Of a DNA stretch of 64,000 bases, positions 33,487 to 43,716 are shown in pieces (position 1 is the stretch's first letter; the number at the start of each line of letters is the position of its first letter). Position numbers and translations under genes: made by a program. The notes beneath the pieces are model-generated. The model worked only from the letters and a program-made list of their open reading frames with translations. It searched no databases and had not been told where the DNA came from. The DNA is from Symbiodinium natans (taxonomy: Eukaryota > Sar > Dinophyceae > Suessiales > Symbiodiniaceae). The stretch is taken from positions 43,171 to 107,170 of the forward strand of contig CAJNDS010000597.1 in the NCBI GenBank assembly GCA_905221605.1, written 5' to 3'.

Positions 33487-34985
33487 TTGGAAAGAAATGA
33501 ATTAATTGAATTAATTGAAATAATTGATATTTATGCAACTAATTCACTTATTTCAATTCAATTAATTAATTAATTCATTAATTCAATTAATTCAATTGAA
33601 TCAATAATTCCATTAATTCAATAAATTCAATTAATTCATGATTAATTCAATTAATTCAATTAATTCAATTAATTCAATTAATTAATTCAATTAATTCAAT
33701 TAATTCAATTAATTCAATTAATTCAATTAATTCAATTAATTCAATTAATTCAATTAATTCAATTTAATTCAATTAATTCAATTATTTCAATTAATTCAAT
33801 TAATTCAATTAATTCAATTAATTCAATTAATTCAATTAATTCAATTAATTCAATTAATTGCAACCCTCCCCTTTGGAAATAAATACCACCCCCTTTGGAA
33901 ATAAATGAATTAATTGAATCAATTAATTGAATTAATTGAATTAACTGAAATAATTGAATTAATTGAATTAGTTGAATTAATTCAATTAATCCAACGAATC
34001 CAATGAATTCAATTAATTCAATTAATTCAAGTAATTCAATTAATTCAATTAATTCAGTTAATTCAACTATAATTCAATTAATTCAATTAAGTCAATTAAT
34101 TCAATTGATTCAAGTAATTCAAGTAATTCAATTAATTCAATTAATACAATTAAAACAATTAATTCCAGTAATTCAATTAATTGAATTAATTCAATTAATT
34201 CAATTAATTCAATTAATTCAATTAATTCAACTAATTCAATTAATTCAATTAATTCAATTAATTCAATTCATTCAAGTAATTCAATTAATTCAAGTAATTC
34301 AATTAATTCAATTAATTCAATGAATTCAATTAATTCAATTAATTGCCACTCCCCGCTTTGGAAATAAATGCCCCCCCCCCTTTGGAAATACATCAATTAA
34401 TTCAATTAATTCAATCAAGTGAAAATTGAATTAATTGAATTAATTGAATTAATTGAATTAATTGAATTAATTGAATTAATTGAATTCATTGAATTAATTG
34501 AATTAATTGAATTAATTGAATTAATTGAATTAATTGAATTAATTGAATTAATTGAATTAATTGAATTAATTGAATTAATTGAATTAATTGAATTAATTGA
34601 ATTAATTGAATTACTTGAATTACTTGAATTAATTGAATTAATTGAAGTAATTGAATTACTTGAATTACTTGAATTAATTGAATTAATTGAATTAATTGAA
34701 AAATTGAAATAATTGAATTTATTGAATTATTTCACGTAATTCATTTATTTCCAAGGGGGGGGGTGGGGGCTGGGGAATCCCCCCCATTTGGAAATACATG
34801 AATTACTTGAATTAATTGAGTTAACTGAAATACTTCACTTAATTCAATTAATTCACTTAATTCACTTAATTCAATTAATTCAATGAATTCAATTAATTCA
34901 ATTAATTGCAACCCCCCTTTGGAAATAAATGAATTAATTGAATTACTTGAATTGCTTTTATTTATTGAATTAATTGAATTTAATT
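33487..34985. repeat. 10-bp AATTAATTCA satellite blocks in both orientations
   Basis: Blocks of (TTCAATTAAT)n at 33560-33865 and 33985-34345 and the reverse orientation (TTGAATTAAT)n at 34420-34710. Between the blocks a border module recurs: a C-run followed by TTTGGAAATAAATG, at about 33480, 33880, 34365, 34780 and 34918, with the inverse CATTTATTTCCAAGGGGGG at 34742. No coding content; the Ile/Gln/Leu frames are artefacts. Confidence 0.92.
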
Positions 34986-35299
34986 TCTCATCCCAGAATT
35001 ACATTCATTAAAGTCATTACATTCCAGCGAGAAAGTGGAAATTAAGGAATTTAATGAATGAAATTCTATCTGTGCAACCCTACAGGACCTAAAATATTGT
35101 CTATTTGGAAGATGGCTCTTGTGAATAAGTATACGTTTTGGGGCCTGCTTTCCTCTTGTAAATACGAGTCCCAGCTTCCAAATAGACCCTATTTAAGCTG
35201 CACACCCACCCCCCCCCCACCCCCACCTAAAATAACGCGGAGGAATTCGTGCCCTGACCACACCGCTGGGTCGGAGCGGACGGTTAAAAGTCAGCTTAT

Positions 35300-35870
35300 G
35301 GGACCATGCGGCATGGCGGGCCGGGCGGAGCGGGCGGAGCGGGCGGAGCGGGTGGAGCGGGCGGGCATGGGGCAATGCGGGCAATGGCACCGGGACCATG
35401 AGGACATGGGGCCTGGCGGTCATGGAAACCATAGGACCATGCCTGAACCCCATTGAAATGGTCCCAGCTCCGCCCCCCGCCCACCCCATGGCTCCCCACC
35501 CAGGAGCGGGCGGGCATGGGGCAATGGGCCATGGGACCATGGGGCATGAGGACATGGGGGCCATGGGTCATGGAGGAGGGCATGCCTGGTAATGTTGGTG
35601 TCATAAACTCTGGAGGGCGCGGGCTCGAGGCGTGGGGCCATGGGCCATGAGCCATGGGGCCATAAAGGCCATTGGGGGCGCACAGAGCGGGTGGACGGGC
35701 CCCTTTTTGTGGGACCATTCAGCCTTGGCGGGATGGGCGGCGGGCGTCATGGAACCATGGGGGCCATGTCAGCTATAGGGGCCATGAGCCATGGGGCCAT
35801 GGGCATGGCGACCGTGGTGCGGGCGGAACCATGTGAGCGATGGACGTCCAGGTTAGGGGCTGGTGGGGGC
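35300..35870. repeat. GC-rich repeats built on GGCGGAGCG and GGGCCATGG
   Basis: (GGCGGAGCG)n at about 35330-35360, then many imperfect copies of GGGCCATGG and CCATGGGGC, which are partly palindromic. Confidence 0.75.
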
Positions 35871-36664
35871 GGGGGGAAGGGCACTGGGGGGGGAGCGGAC
35901 AACAATGCGTCTTCACTGACGCCGCCCCCGCTCCAGCTGGGGTCGGCGGATAAGGTTTTGGCGTTCAGGCCCCTCAGTTCGCGCTACTGGGCTCCTTGAC
36001 TCCTTCTGCCGTGGATCGCCTTGGAAGTGGGAAGGCCCTCATTCAGGCCAGCCGCCCCTCAACTGTCCTTTCATCACCCAACGGTTCTTTCGTGGGTTGT
36101 GATGGCGGGCTTTTCGTCGGTTGTGTCTGGCTGGGGTGCTTCCAGCCTTCCCAAGAGCAACTTGGGCGCCTCTTTTTCATTTTGCGAAAACATCACCGCT
36201 GTGTTGCAGCAAAAAGGCTTGGCGACGGCTTCGTGCTCAGAAAAATTCGACAAAAGCACTTTTGGGGCAGCCGAGGCCATCGAGCAGCCAACGGGCGCCG
36301 CCAGCGTGCCGAGAAGCCACTTAAGCACTTAAGTTCAATCAGCGAATCAGCGACCACACCCAGCCAATGCGAGCAGGCAATGCACTGGAGCAATACAGCG
36401 AACCACTCGATGTGGTGTACATGGTGTACCAAATTGCGGGAAGAGTCCTCTTCCGCTCCTGCAGAGAAGGGTCACGTGCGACTTTGCACTTTCGAGTTCG
36501 AGTTCGGTTGCCTGTCCGCTGTCCGCTGCCCAACGAAATCAGTGCATGGAGCATGAGAGCATGAGATAGCATGAGGCAGCATGAGAGCATGGATATGTGC
36601 CTCGATCAGCGCGTTTGGCAGCGTGTCTCACGATTGCTGATAAGCATGCGATGCAGAGACTCTG

Positions 36665-36885
36665 GAGAGCATGATGCGAAAGAAAGCAAGGAAAGGAAGA
36701 GAGCAAGGAAAGGAAGAAAATGGAAGAAAGAAAAGAAAAGAAAAGGGAAGGAAAGGAAATAAAGGAAAAGAAAAGAAGGAAGGAAAGGAAAGGAAAGGAA
36801 AGGAAAGGGAAGGGAAGGGAAGGGAAGGGAAGGGAAGGGAAGGAAAGCAAAGGGAAGGGAAGGGAAGGGAGGGAGGAAGGATGAA
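36665..36885. repeat. Purine tract (GGAAA/GGGAA)n
   Basis: Almost pure A/G, in GGAAAGGAAA units changing to GGGAAGGGAA units. Confidence 0.95.
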
Positions 36886-39800
36886 AGACAGAGAGCGCAG
36901 CTTTCGTGGATGTGCATGTGTCATGGTATATCATATCTTTCACTGCCTCAACGTTTCCCCGTCTGAGGTGCGTGGAGGTTGCAGCGCTGAGGCACTGGGT
37001 TCTGGGTTTCCAAAGCAAAGAGAGCAGAGAGAGAGACAGGGAGCGAGAGAGAGGGAGGGAGGAGGGAGGGGGGGAGGCGTTTCTCCCCGGAGTTGGCCCG
37101 CGTGACGGTGCTGGCCGCGGTTCCTTGGTTGTTTTTTTTGGGGGTCTCCTTTTAGGCTCCCAACATGTTGTCAGAGAGGCGCAGGAGAGGGAGAAGAGTC
37201 AGCGTAGGGAGCTGGCGCGAGAGTGAGAGCCCGAGAATGGTGGTCCGTGCCCCCCGATGTACATTTCGAGGCTGACGCTGCTCCTGTGTTGCTTTGTAGG
37301 GCTCTCAGCCACGAATCTCAGCATCTTAACACGTTTTGTCGTGGATCTTGCGAGGCTCCGTGGCCAGTCTGGCCCTGGAGGACCAGTTGGACCGCGACAT
37401 GACGTGGCAATACGTGGCACAGAGCACAGCGGCAGGTAGACAGCCTTGCTGCAGCGGTCGGGAGCTGACAGCACGCGCGCCACATGCGCACATGCGCCAC
37501 ATTGCTTATCTCGAAGGGGGGGAGGCTTTTCTCCCAATTCAAGCCCAATTCGGTTGACGGGGACATGTCGGCTCAGGTGGGCTCTGCCACCTTTGATTTG
37601 CTGTGCGTTTTCGGTGCAACTTGTGCTTTTGGCAGTGGACAGACGAGGCATTGCGAGGGTTGTCACACTTGCCTCACTTGCCGCAATTGCCGCAGTTGCG
37701 GCAGTTACGGTGGGATATGGACATTGTTGCATTTTTTGCCTAGTACCGAGCACGGAGGTACGCTATGCTTGACATTGTGGCTTCTCTGCAGAGTTTCTGT
37801 GATTTTGGACCTCGGACATCCGGATTTTTTCCCGTCGTCCTGAGTCGTCCTTTGCATAGCCTTCGCCTTCGAGGCCTTCGAGATGTTGGCCATTGCCGAG
37901 ATTGCCCTCATGGAGAGTTTGAGCACTGGCTCACAGGACGGCGACAAAAAGACAGCTCTGTCTCTCCCTCTCTCTCTCCCTATCTTTTCTGGACTGACGA
38001 GAGAGACTTCTCGCTCTTTCTCTCCCTACATGATGAGAAAGACGCTCTCGACGCTTCCTCTCTCTCCCTGATCCCCTGGAGAGGAACTCGGAGATGGGAA
38101 AGGAGATGGGAAAGGAGGACTTGTCGGAAACGTCCGAGACGTCCCCCTCTGGGTGCAGTGGGCACTCTTCTCAGGGACCTACGGCGCCTACCTATGCGCA
38201 GCACTCCTCGTGCCCGGCGCGCCCGGCTTTCCTGTTCACGCGCCTGTGCCTGGTGCTCCCGGTGCCGCTCCCTCGAGGCGCGCGAAAGAGGGGTGGGGGG
38301 GGGCAAAGCTGAGCAAGAAGCCTGTTGCAAAGCAGAATAACAGAGCAAGAAGCAACAAAGGAAAAAGGCAAAGAAGCCTTCTTTTTTTTCTCTATCTCTC
38401 CCTCTCTTTTGTCGAATTGGGGGGCAAAAGCGTTGGAGAGAGAGAGAGAGAGAGAAACATACAGCCTCACTCGATGAGGCCGAGAGCGTTGGGATGTGCT
38501 CGTGCTTGTGACGCTTTTGACGAGGGATATGAGGCAAGGAGATGAAACTTGCGAGATGCTCTGCGAGATTTGCAGGGAGATTCGTGTGAGTTTCTGTTGC
38601 GAGCAGCATAAGTCCTGAACAGTGAAGTGAATTGAGCAACTTGTCGTGTGCTGTACTGTTTTGTGCCCAAGTTTTCTAGCTGCAGTCTCAGTAAGCTGCA
38701 CCAATGCAGCAGCTGCCCAGCAGCTCAGGTCGCAAACGAAGGCCATGCGAGACGTATCCGGGTGAGCAGGACAGAGACGAGAGAGACAAAAAAGCTCTTC
38801 GTTCCTTGTTGGCGATCACTCAGACCACTCAGAGTGACTCAGATCAGAGTGTCGCTTCAGAGGCCCACACGATTCCGAGAGGACCGCGCGCAAAGCATGT
38901 CAGCCTGTCATATGACTTTCTTTTGCACAAAACTGCACGAATAGAGAGTTGTGCGCTGGTGGGCCGCTGGGCACGAGAATGCACGAGAATGCACGAGACT
39001 CGAGAGGCACTTGCGACCTGTGAGGCGGAGTTCAGGCTCGAGGTGCACTCTGAGCCTCTGAGCTTTGGTTTTGTGGGCAGCGGCACGCCCACATGACAGG
39101 AGCTCACGGACACCCAGGAGACTGGGGACCTAGGGTGAAGAATTATGGAGACAGGCTCATGAGGCTCGCCTGTTGGCACGAAAAAAGCATGTGTGATGGT
39201 CAGGATTTGCGACGGCGGAGGCTGGGACGGCGACTTGAGAACGTCAGCAGAGAGATTGCCATTTCAGGGAGTCTCAGTGTCGAAAGGCGCCAACATCTTG
39301 CGATGGTGAGCCGAGCGAGCCTGGCACATTGAAGACACCGGTCTGGCGAAGTTTTCCCGTATGCCAAGACAGGCTGCAGGGATTGTCAGCCTTGCCGCGA
39401 TTCTTTGCCTTCTCCTGGACAGCATGAGTCGCACGTGGCCAAGCTGATAGGCATACAGAATTCTGAGTGAACACTGCGTCGATACTTGCGAAGTCTTGCG
39501 ACGAAAATTGAGAACGCAAGTTGCACACGTCCAAGTGAGTCGAGGTCTCTGTTGTGTGGCCGGTGCACCGCCTGGCATCATGGCCTTCATTGTCGAAGCC
39601 CTGGGCTGTCAACCCTGCGGCACTGATACATCCCAAGCAGTTGTAAAATGTAGAGAATCTGCAGAATCTGCGCATCGCCTCGGGCCCGTCAACCTGATTG
39701 AAAGTCACTGAAAGTCAAGCTCAGGGGCCTGCGGGCCCCTGCCAAAAACGCAAAAACACCAGGTGGGTCAGCGGCTGGGTGGCTCATGTTGGTTTAACAT

Positions 39801-40146
39801 GATGTTGCGATGTACAGCCTGTTCTAACGCTTGTCGTTGGGAGCCCCTTTGGACCAAGCTTGAGGCGAAAACAATTAAGGCTTGGTTTGCCAGAGCCTTC
39901 TAGCTCACAACAGTCCAGGTTAAGCCCGAGACATTTAGGGCCAGCTGGCCTTTTGATGTGAGCCGAAACTAGAAGGTGGTTCACCACTTGAACAAGGGAA
40001 AGCCCTGGATGACCAGACCAAGGTCGAGGTCGTGATGAATGCGGTGTGGTCCGAAATTCCGTTCGCCTGAAGCCCTCTCCGGCCGTTTCAAGGGGAGCTA
40101 CTTGAGGTAGATCGGGCGACAAGAGTCATGACCTCCTCCTGAGCGG

Positions 40147-40385
40147 TTGCACGTCGGAGCTTTGACAAAACAAAGGGCGATGGGAGAGGTACAGGTTCAA
40201 AAGACAAAGGTAGCACGTCAGGGTCTCCACGAATACCAACGACCAGCAGAACAAGCTGAGTCAGAAGCAGAACGGGAAGGCCACTATTGCAACACGGGCC
40301 ACATCGCATCCGAATGTAGAAAGAATATTAAGCATGATGCAGCTGAACAACCAGGTCGGGGAATGGGCAAAGGCAGGAAGCAATA
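40147..40385 (+). pseudogene. Possible gag zinc-knuckle scrap
   Basis: An open frame encodes a charged Gln/Glu-rich stretch followed by G-H-Y-C-N-T-G-H-I-A-S-E-C-R-K. This resembles a CCHC knuckle (C-x2-C-G-x-x-G-H-I-A-x-x-C) from which the first half is altered. It is followed at once by the AT-rich insert. I read it as a remnant of a retroelement gag; confidence is low because the knuckle is incomplete. Confidence 0.35.
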
Positions 40386-40762
40386 CGAATTCAGCATCTA
40401 TTCATTTCATACTCTATTTTTTGTGCAAACTCTCTTAATATTGGTTTCTGATCATATGTATGTCCTAAACCCGCATATCCCATTCTCTCAATATCAGAAA
40501 TCGAATAAGCATTGGCATAACCTCGTAAAGCACGAAAATTATCACTTCTTTTCCAATAGTTGATACAGCACGTCTTCAAAAAGCTTTCCTTATCCTAACT
40601 CCTTCAACTGCTTCATCTCATATCAAAATCGTTTCAATGCATGTCGTCTGTTGATATGTCGTTTAATTGTTTCTTTAATCGCCCTACAAAAGGTTTATCT
40701 TTACCATATGTACAGTCTAAACCATCATTGTTATCTGTTTTCATTCCTTTACATTGGGGGCG
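40386..40762. other. AT-rich insert with protein-like minus-strand frames
   Basis: Composition drops to clearly AT-rich between a GAATTC at 40387 and the GGGGGCGCACACGG at about 40757. On the minus strand two frames look like real protein: 40744 to 40634 (containing Y-G-K-D-K-P-F-V-G-R-L-K-K-Q-L) and 40579 to 40391 (containing F-R-A-L-R-G-Y-A-N-A-Y and Y-D-Q-K-P-I-L-R-E-F). They are in different frames, with stops between. No family recognised. Its origin may be organellar, bacterial or another eukaryote. Confidence 0.45.
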
Positions 40763-41067
40763 CACACGGCCACCACTAACTGTCATTGCCCCACTTGCCC
40801 ACTTGCCCCACTTGGTGGCGCGGTAGAGCTAATTGACTTTCTACTTGCCCTACTGCCCCACTTGCCCTTGCCCCACTTGCGGCGGGGCTGGGGCGGGGGC
40901 AGGGCTTAGGGCTGGAGGCTGCGGGAGCTAAGGGGCAAATGGGGCAAGTGGGGCAAGTGGGGCAAGTGGGGCAAGTGGGGCAAGTGGGGCAAGTGGGGCA
41001 AGTGGGGCAAGTGGGGCAAGTGGGGCAAGTGGCATTCCCTCCTCCTTTCTTCTGGCTGGAGCCAACC

Positions 41068-41105
41068 AAGTCTGTCTCAATCCGGGCTGTCTTTGCGGCA
41101 GACTT
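41068..41105. repeat. 38-nt hairpin, copy 1
   Basis: AAGTCTGTCTCAAT and TTTGCGGCAGACTT form an imperfect stem around about 10 bases. The most diverged copy. Confidence 0.7.
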
Positions 41106-41280
41106 GTGGCTGAAAACAGAGCTGCACATGGGTCCTGCCGAACTCAGTTTGCCCCGCGCTCACAGGTTTGAACTCTCTCTTCATGCCTGCAGCAACTTTC
41201 CTCTTTCCCCCCCCCCCTTCCCCTCATCCTTTCCACCCTCCCCCCACCCTCCCCTCTTGCCCCATGCTTGTCCCAGCCAC

Positions 41281-41318
41281 AAGTCTGCCTCAATCCGAAC
41301 TCTCTTTGAGGCAGACTA
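41281..41318. repeat. 38-nt hairpin, copy 2
   Basis: AAGTCTGCCTCAA pairs with TTTGAGGCAGACT; the outermost base pair is changed. Confidence 0.8.
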
Positions 41319-41660
41319 CTTTCTTCTTGCACCTCCTCCCTCCCATCTTCTTTCTTTTCCCAGGTATTACTATATCTTTTTTTCTCTCAGTTCGTCAGCC
41401 CATTCACTTAAACTTTTTAGCAGCTCCCAAAGGAACCGCTGGCAAGTGTCAACAGCTGAAGCAACAACCACTTCGTTTGGGGTACGTGGCTCAGAGCTCT
41501 GCTGACGTCGAAGGCCTTAGCGACCATTTGAGCTCAGACACGAAGATTCTCGTCTGCAAGGCCAATGTAGGGCGGCATAAACAAGGCACCTACAGCTCCT
41601 TACCTGCGCCAGATAGGATTCATCATCTGCTCGCTGTTGTGCCTCTTGAACCCGAACAAC

Positions 41661-41698
41661 AAGTCTGCCTCAAAAACACCCCGATTTGAGGCAGGCTT
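41661..41698. repeat. 38-nt hairpin, copy 3
   Basis: AAGTCTGCCTCAAA pairs with TTTGAGGCAGGCTT, with one G-T type change in the 3' arm. Loop AACACCCCGA. Confidence 0.85.
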
Positions 41699-41776
41699 CT
41701 GGCTAGGGTACACAGGAGGTAAGCTTGCCCCGGCAGAAACCCATAGTACACAGACAAAAAAACAAAGAGACACAAA

Positions 41777-41814
41777 AGGCCTGCCTCAAACACAGCCCGA
41801 TTTGAGGCAGACTT
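41777..41814. repeat. 38-nt hairpin, copy 4
   Basis: AGGCCTGCCTCAAA pairs with TTTGAGGCAGACTT; the arm bases change but the core TGCCTCAAA/TTTGAGGCA is kept. Confidence 0.85.
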
Positions 41815-41894
41815 CTGGTTAGGGAACGCACACGGCAAGCTGCCCTGGCAGGGACCCATGGTGCGGAGGTGAAAGATAGAAAGAGGCACAAAAC

Positions 41895-41932
41895 AAGTCT
41901 GCCTCACATACAGTCCGATTTGAGGCAGACTT
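41895..41932. repeat. 38-nt hairpin, copy 5
   Basis: AAGTCTGCCTCA pairs with TGAGGCAGACTT, a perfect 12-bp stem. Confidence 0.85.
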
Positions 41933-42360
41933 GTTGGCCCGCAGAGAAAACCACCTTGGGGGGAAGGGTAGGGACAGGGACCAGGGGGGGAGGAGGGGGG
42001 TTGCCCCACCTGCCCCACTTGCCCCAATTGCCCCACTTGCCCCGCTTGCCCCACTTGGCCCCAAGCAGGGCAAGTGGCAGAAATCGCTTAGCGGCCCACA
42101 CGGGGGCAAGTGGGGCAAGTGGGGCAAGTGGGGCAAGTGGGGCAATGTCGTTTTCCACCCAGGGACCAGAGGAAGTGGGGCAAGCGGGGCAAAAAACACT
42201 TAGTGGCCCACATTTGCACGCCCACTGTTCCTTTACTTTTTTGGTTTTCATGTTGCCTGATCCACTACTTATTACTTCATTGTGGTTGTCAGGGTGCCCT
42301 GCTTTGCCATTGAGGAATAAGGTATCATCCCTTTGAGTAGTTTTTGCCACACACCCTTGT

Positions 42361-42545
42361 AGCGGGTCGGGTGTGGCGGGGGTTTCACCTGCGGGATTTG
42401 GCGGGTGACACATGCGAGATTTTGCAGGTGTCCCCTGCGGGATTTGCGGGTGATGCCTGTGGATTTTTTTCGGGTCTTGCGGGTGATGCTTGCGAGATCT
42501 TGAGGGTGATGCCAGTGCGGGTCATACCCGTGAGATTTTGCAAGT
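42361..42545. repeat. ~20-bp repeat, core GCGGGTGATGC / GCGAGATTTTG
   Basis: About eight imperfect copies of a unit combining CGGGTGATG and TGCGAGATTTTGC. Non-coding. Confidence 0.75.
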
Positions 42546-42654
42546 AAATATTCTTGAAAGTCCTTGAAACTCATTTTTGCAATAGTCCCATAACACCAAT
42601 TATCTGGAGAACATTGATGATAACAATAGTTGTTAAGCAGGGCTCGGGTATAGA

Positions 42655-42750
42655 AAACAGAACTATTTTCACAATTTCACGGGAGTTCGTGAAATGATTT
42701 CACGGAGTCCGAGTTCTGATTTCACGGGGATCCGGGTGTCCGTGAAAGCA
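42655..42750. repeat. Short repeats of TTTCACGG
   Basis: Five dispersed TTTCACGG or CGTGAAA motifs in both orientations just left of the copia insertion. Low-grade repeat. Confidence 0.6.
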
Positions 42751-42763
42751 TTGTTGTTCATAT

Positions 42764-42915
42764 TGTGAAAGATCGTGCTTAGCGCCATTGGACTTGAGCG
42801 CTTTCAGTGAACGAGCTTCTCCGAACTGTTACCTCTCGAGCGGCCGAGAGCCAAGACTTTCTTTAGAGCAAAAGGCGCCATGCTCTTTCGGTGTTAGAGA
42901 TTGCAGTGCTGTCAG
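42764..42915 (+). repeat. 5' LTR, 152 bp
   Basis: Base-for-base identical to 51626-51777 on reading. Short for a copia LTR. No clear promoter motif was recognised. Confidence 0.93.
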
Positions 42916-42916
42916 T

Positions 42917-42932
42917 TGGCACCGGAGCCTCC
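42917..42932 (+). promoter_or_regulatory. Candidate primer binding site
   Basis: TGGCACCGGAGCCTCC starts two bases after the LTR with TGG, the complement of a tRNA CCA end. The matching tRNA is not identified. Confidence 0.5.
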
Positions 42933-42945
42933 CTGCTCCCGCGAG

Positions 42946-43533
42946 ATGGCAGCTGATGTTGGCTTGGAGGAGCTGGACGACTGGCTGGACGATGAAGATC
43001 GCCAGGAAATACAGCAGCCCGAGATTCCAGCTGCACCGAGGATGCCACCAGGTCTCGAACCTCCTGCCACGACATCCGGCGGGAACAGGCTTCGATCTGA
43101 GGAGGTACCTTTGGAACCACCACGCCTGGAAACACCTGCGCCACGCTGGGTTTGCTTTAGATGTGAGAGCGAGCAGTTCAGCCGGGACCAAGATGGATGG
43201 TTTTGCTCGGTGTGCTCCAGCAGAGACTTCTACAACAGCAGCGCACCCGGCCGACGGCTGGCGCCAGCAGGAACGTGGGTGTATGTTCCGCGTGCAGACC
43301 CTGAGCCCAATGGTTTCGACGCTTCGCCCGGGACACCTTGGCGACCTTCGACCTTGGATGGCCTGTCTTCGACTTCGCCGTCGGCTCGTGAAGCCCGGCG
43401 TCCCGCTGGAAGCTTCCCTTGGCAAGAGTGGGCCGAGGGACACCGCCGTGAGACAGCAGAGTCGGAGCGGGCGACGACGGACCCGACCGTGGACCCAGAC
43501 AATTTGGAGCCACTACGACGACTTTCTCGATGA
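42946..43533 (+). CDS. Gag N-terminal part with double C-x2-C zinc finger
   Basis: The first ATG after the 5' LTR opens a frame with an acidic start (E-E-L-D-D-W-L-D-D-E-D) and, at about residues 67-88, a C-x2-C-x13-C-x2-C motif (CFRC...CSVC), resembling a RanBP2-type or ribbon zinc finger. Such a motif is not part of a minimal copia gag, and a nucleic-acid or protein binding role is inferred. The frame closes at 43531. A different frame, visible from at least 43501, carries on into protein-like sequence, so a +1-type shift lies between about 43260 and 43520. Confidence 0.6.
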   Translation: MAADVGLEELDDWLDDEDRQEIQQPEIPAAPRMPPGLEPPATTSGGNRLRSEEVPLEPPRLETPAPRWVCFRCESEQFSRDQDGWFCSVCSSRDFYNSSAPGRRLAPAGTWVYVPRADPEPNGFDASPGTPWRPSTLDGLSSTSPSAREARRPAGSFPWQEWAEGHRRETAESERATTDPTVDPDNLEPLRRLSR

Positions 43534-43711
43534 CAACGACGCGCGGCGGCAGCGGCTGCGGCGAAGAGCGGCGGCCAACGACCTCGAGCTGAACCTTCAG
43601 GACAAGATCGGCGCCCTCCGGAAGTACAGCCCCGAGGACAGCCTGGAGGTCACGACCCTGAACAAGATCGAGATGTTGACGGCCGTGGCACCTGGAGGGG
43701 AAAGCTCCTAA
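43501..43711 (+). CDS. Gag middle segment (frame-shifted continuation)
   Basis: Encodes W-S-H-Y-D-D-F-L-D-D-N-D-A-R-R and a charged helix-rich stretch ending in G-G-E-S-S before a TAA. The next gag segment is in the -1 frame, joined through K-L-L-K-D-M-G-E; a GGGGAAAG run at the junction is a natural indel site. Annotated separately because no uninterrupted frame exists. Confidence 0.5.
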
Positions 43712-43716
43712 AGGAC

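Larger units (their letters stand above)
34986..40145. other. Gene-poor stretch
   Basis: Includes the GC-rich GGGCCATGG-rich zone (35300-35870), a GGAAA purine tract (36665-36885), GA and CT runs at 37020-37070, 37960-38070 and 38430-38455, and short inverted A/T-rich bits near 35000. Frames at 36.0-36.6 kb and 37.2-38.3 kb are open but overlap on several strands without recognisable domains. I see no supported gene. Confidence 0.5.
40785..42200. repeat. Composite region: 9-bp GGGGCAAGT arrays and 38-nt hairpins
   Basis: (GGGGCAAGT)n runs at 40938-41031 and 42105-42145; the complementary orientation runs at 40785-40880 and 42003-42056. Between them lie five copies of a 38-nt palindromic element (41068, 41281, 41661, 41777, 41895), the last three inside a roughly 117-bp tandem unit. 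Open frames here (GQV repeats, KSAS...FEAD repeats) follow the repeats. Confidence 0.85.

Noticed and set aside
41068-41932. CRISPR-like array of palindromic repeats
   Set aside because: Only five copies, unequal spacing (about 213, 380, 116 and 118 bp), related spacers, no cas genes and a eukaryotic context.
42788-43711. Single 307-codon frame starting inside the 5' LTR
   Set aside because: Its first part is LTR sequence that reappears in the 3' LTR. Only its last ~70 codons look like gag; the earlier gag residues are in another frame.
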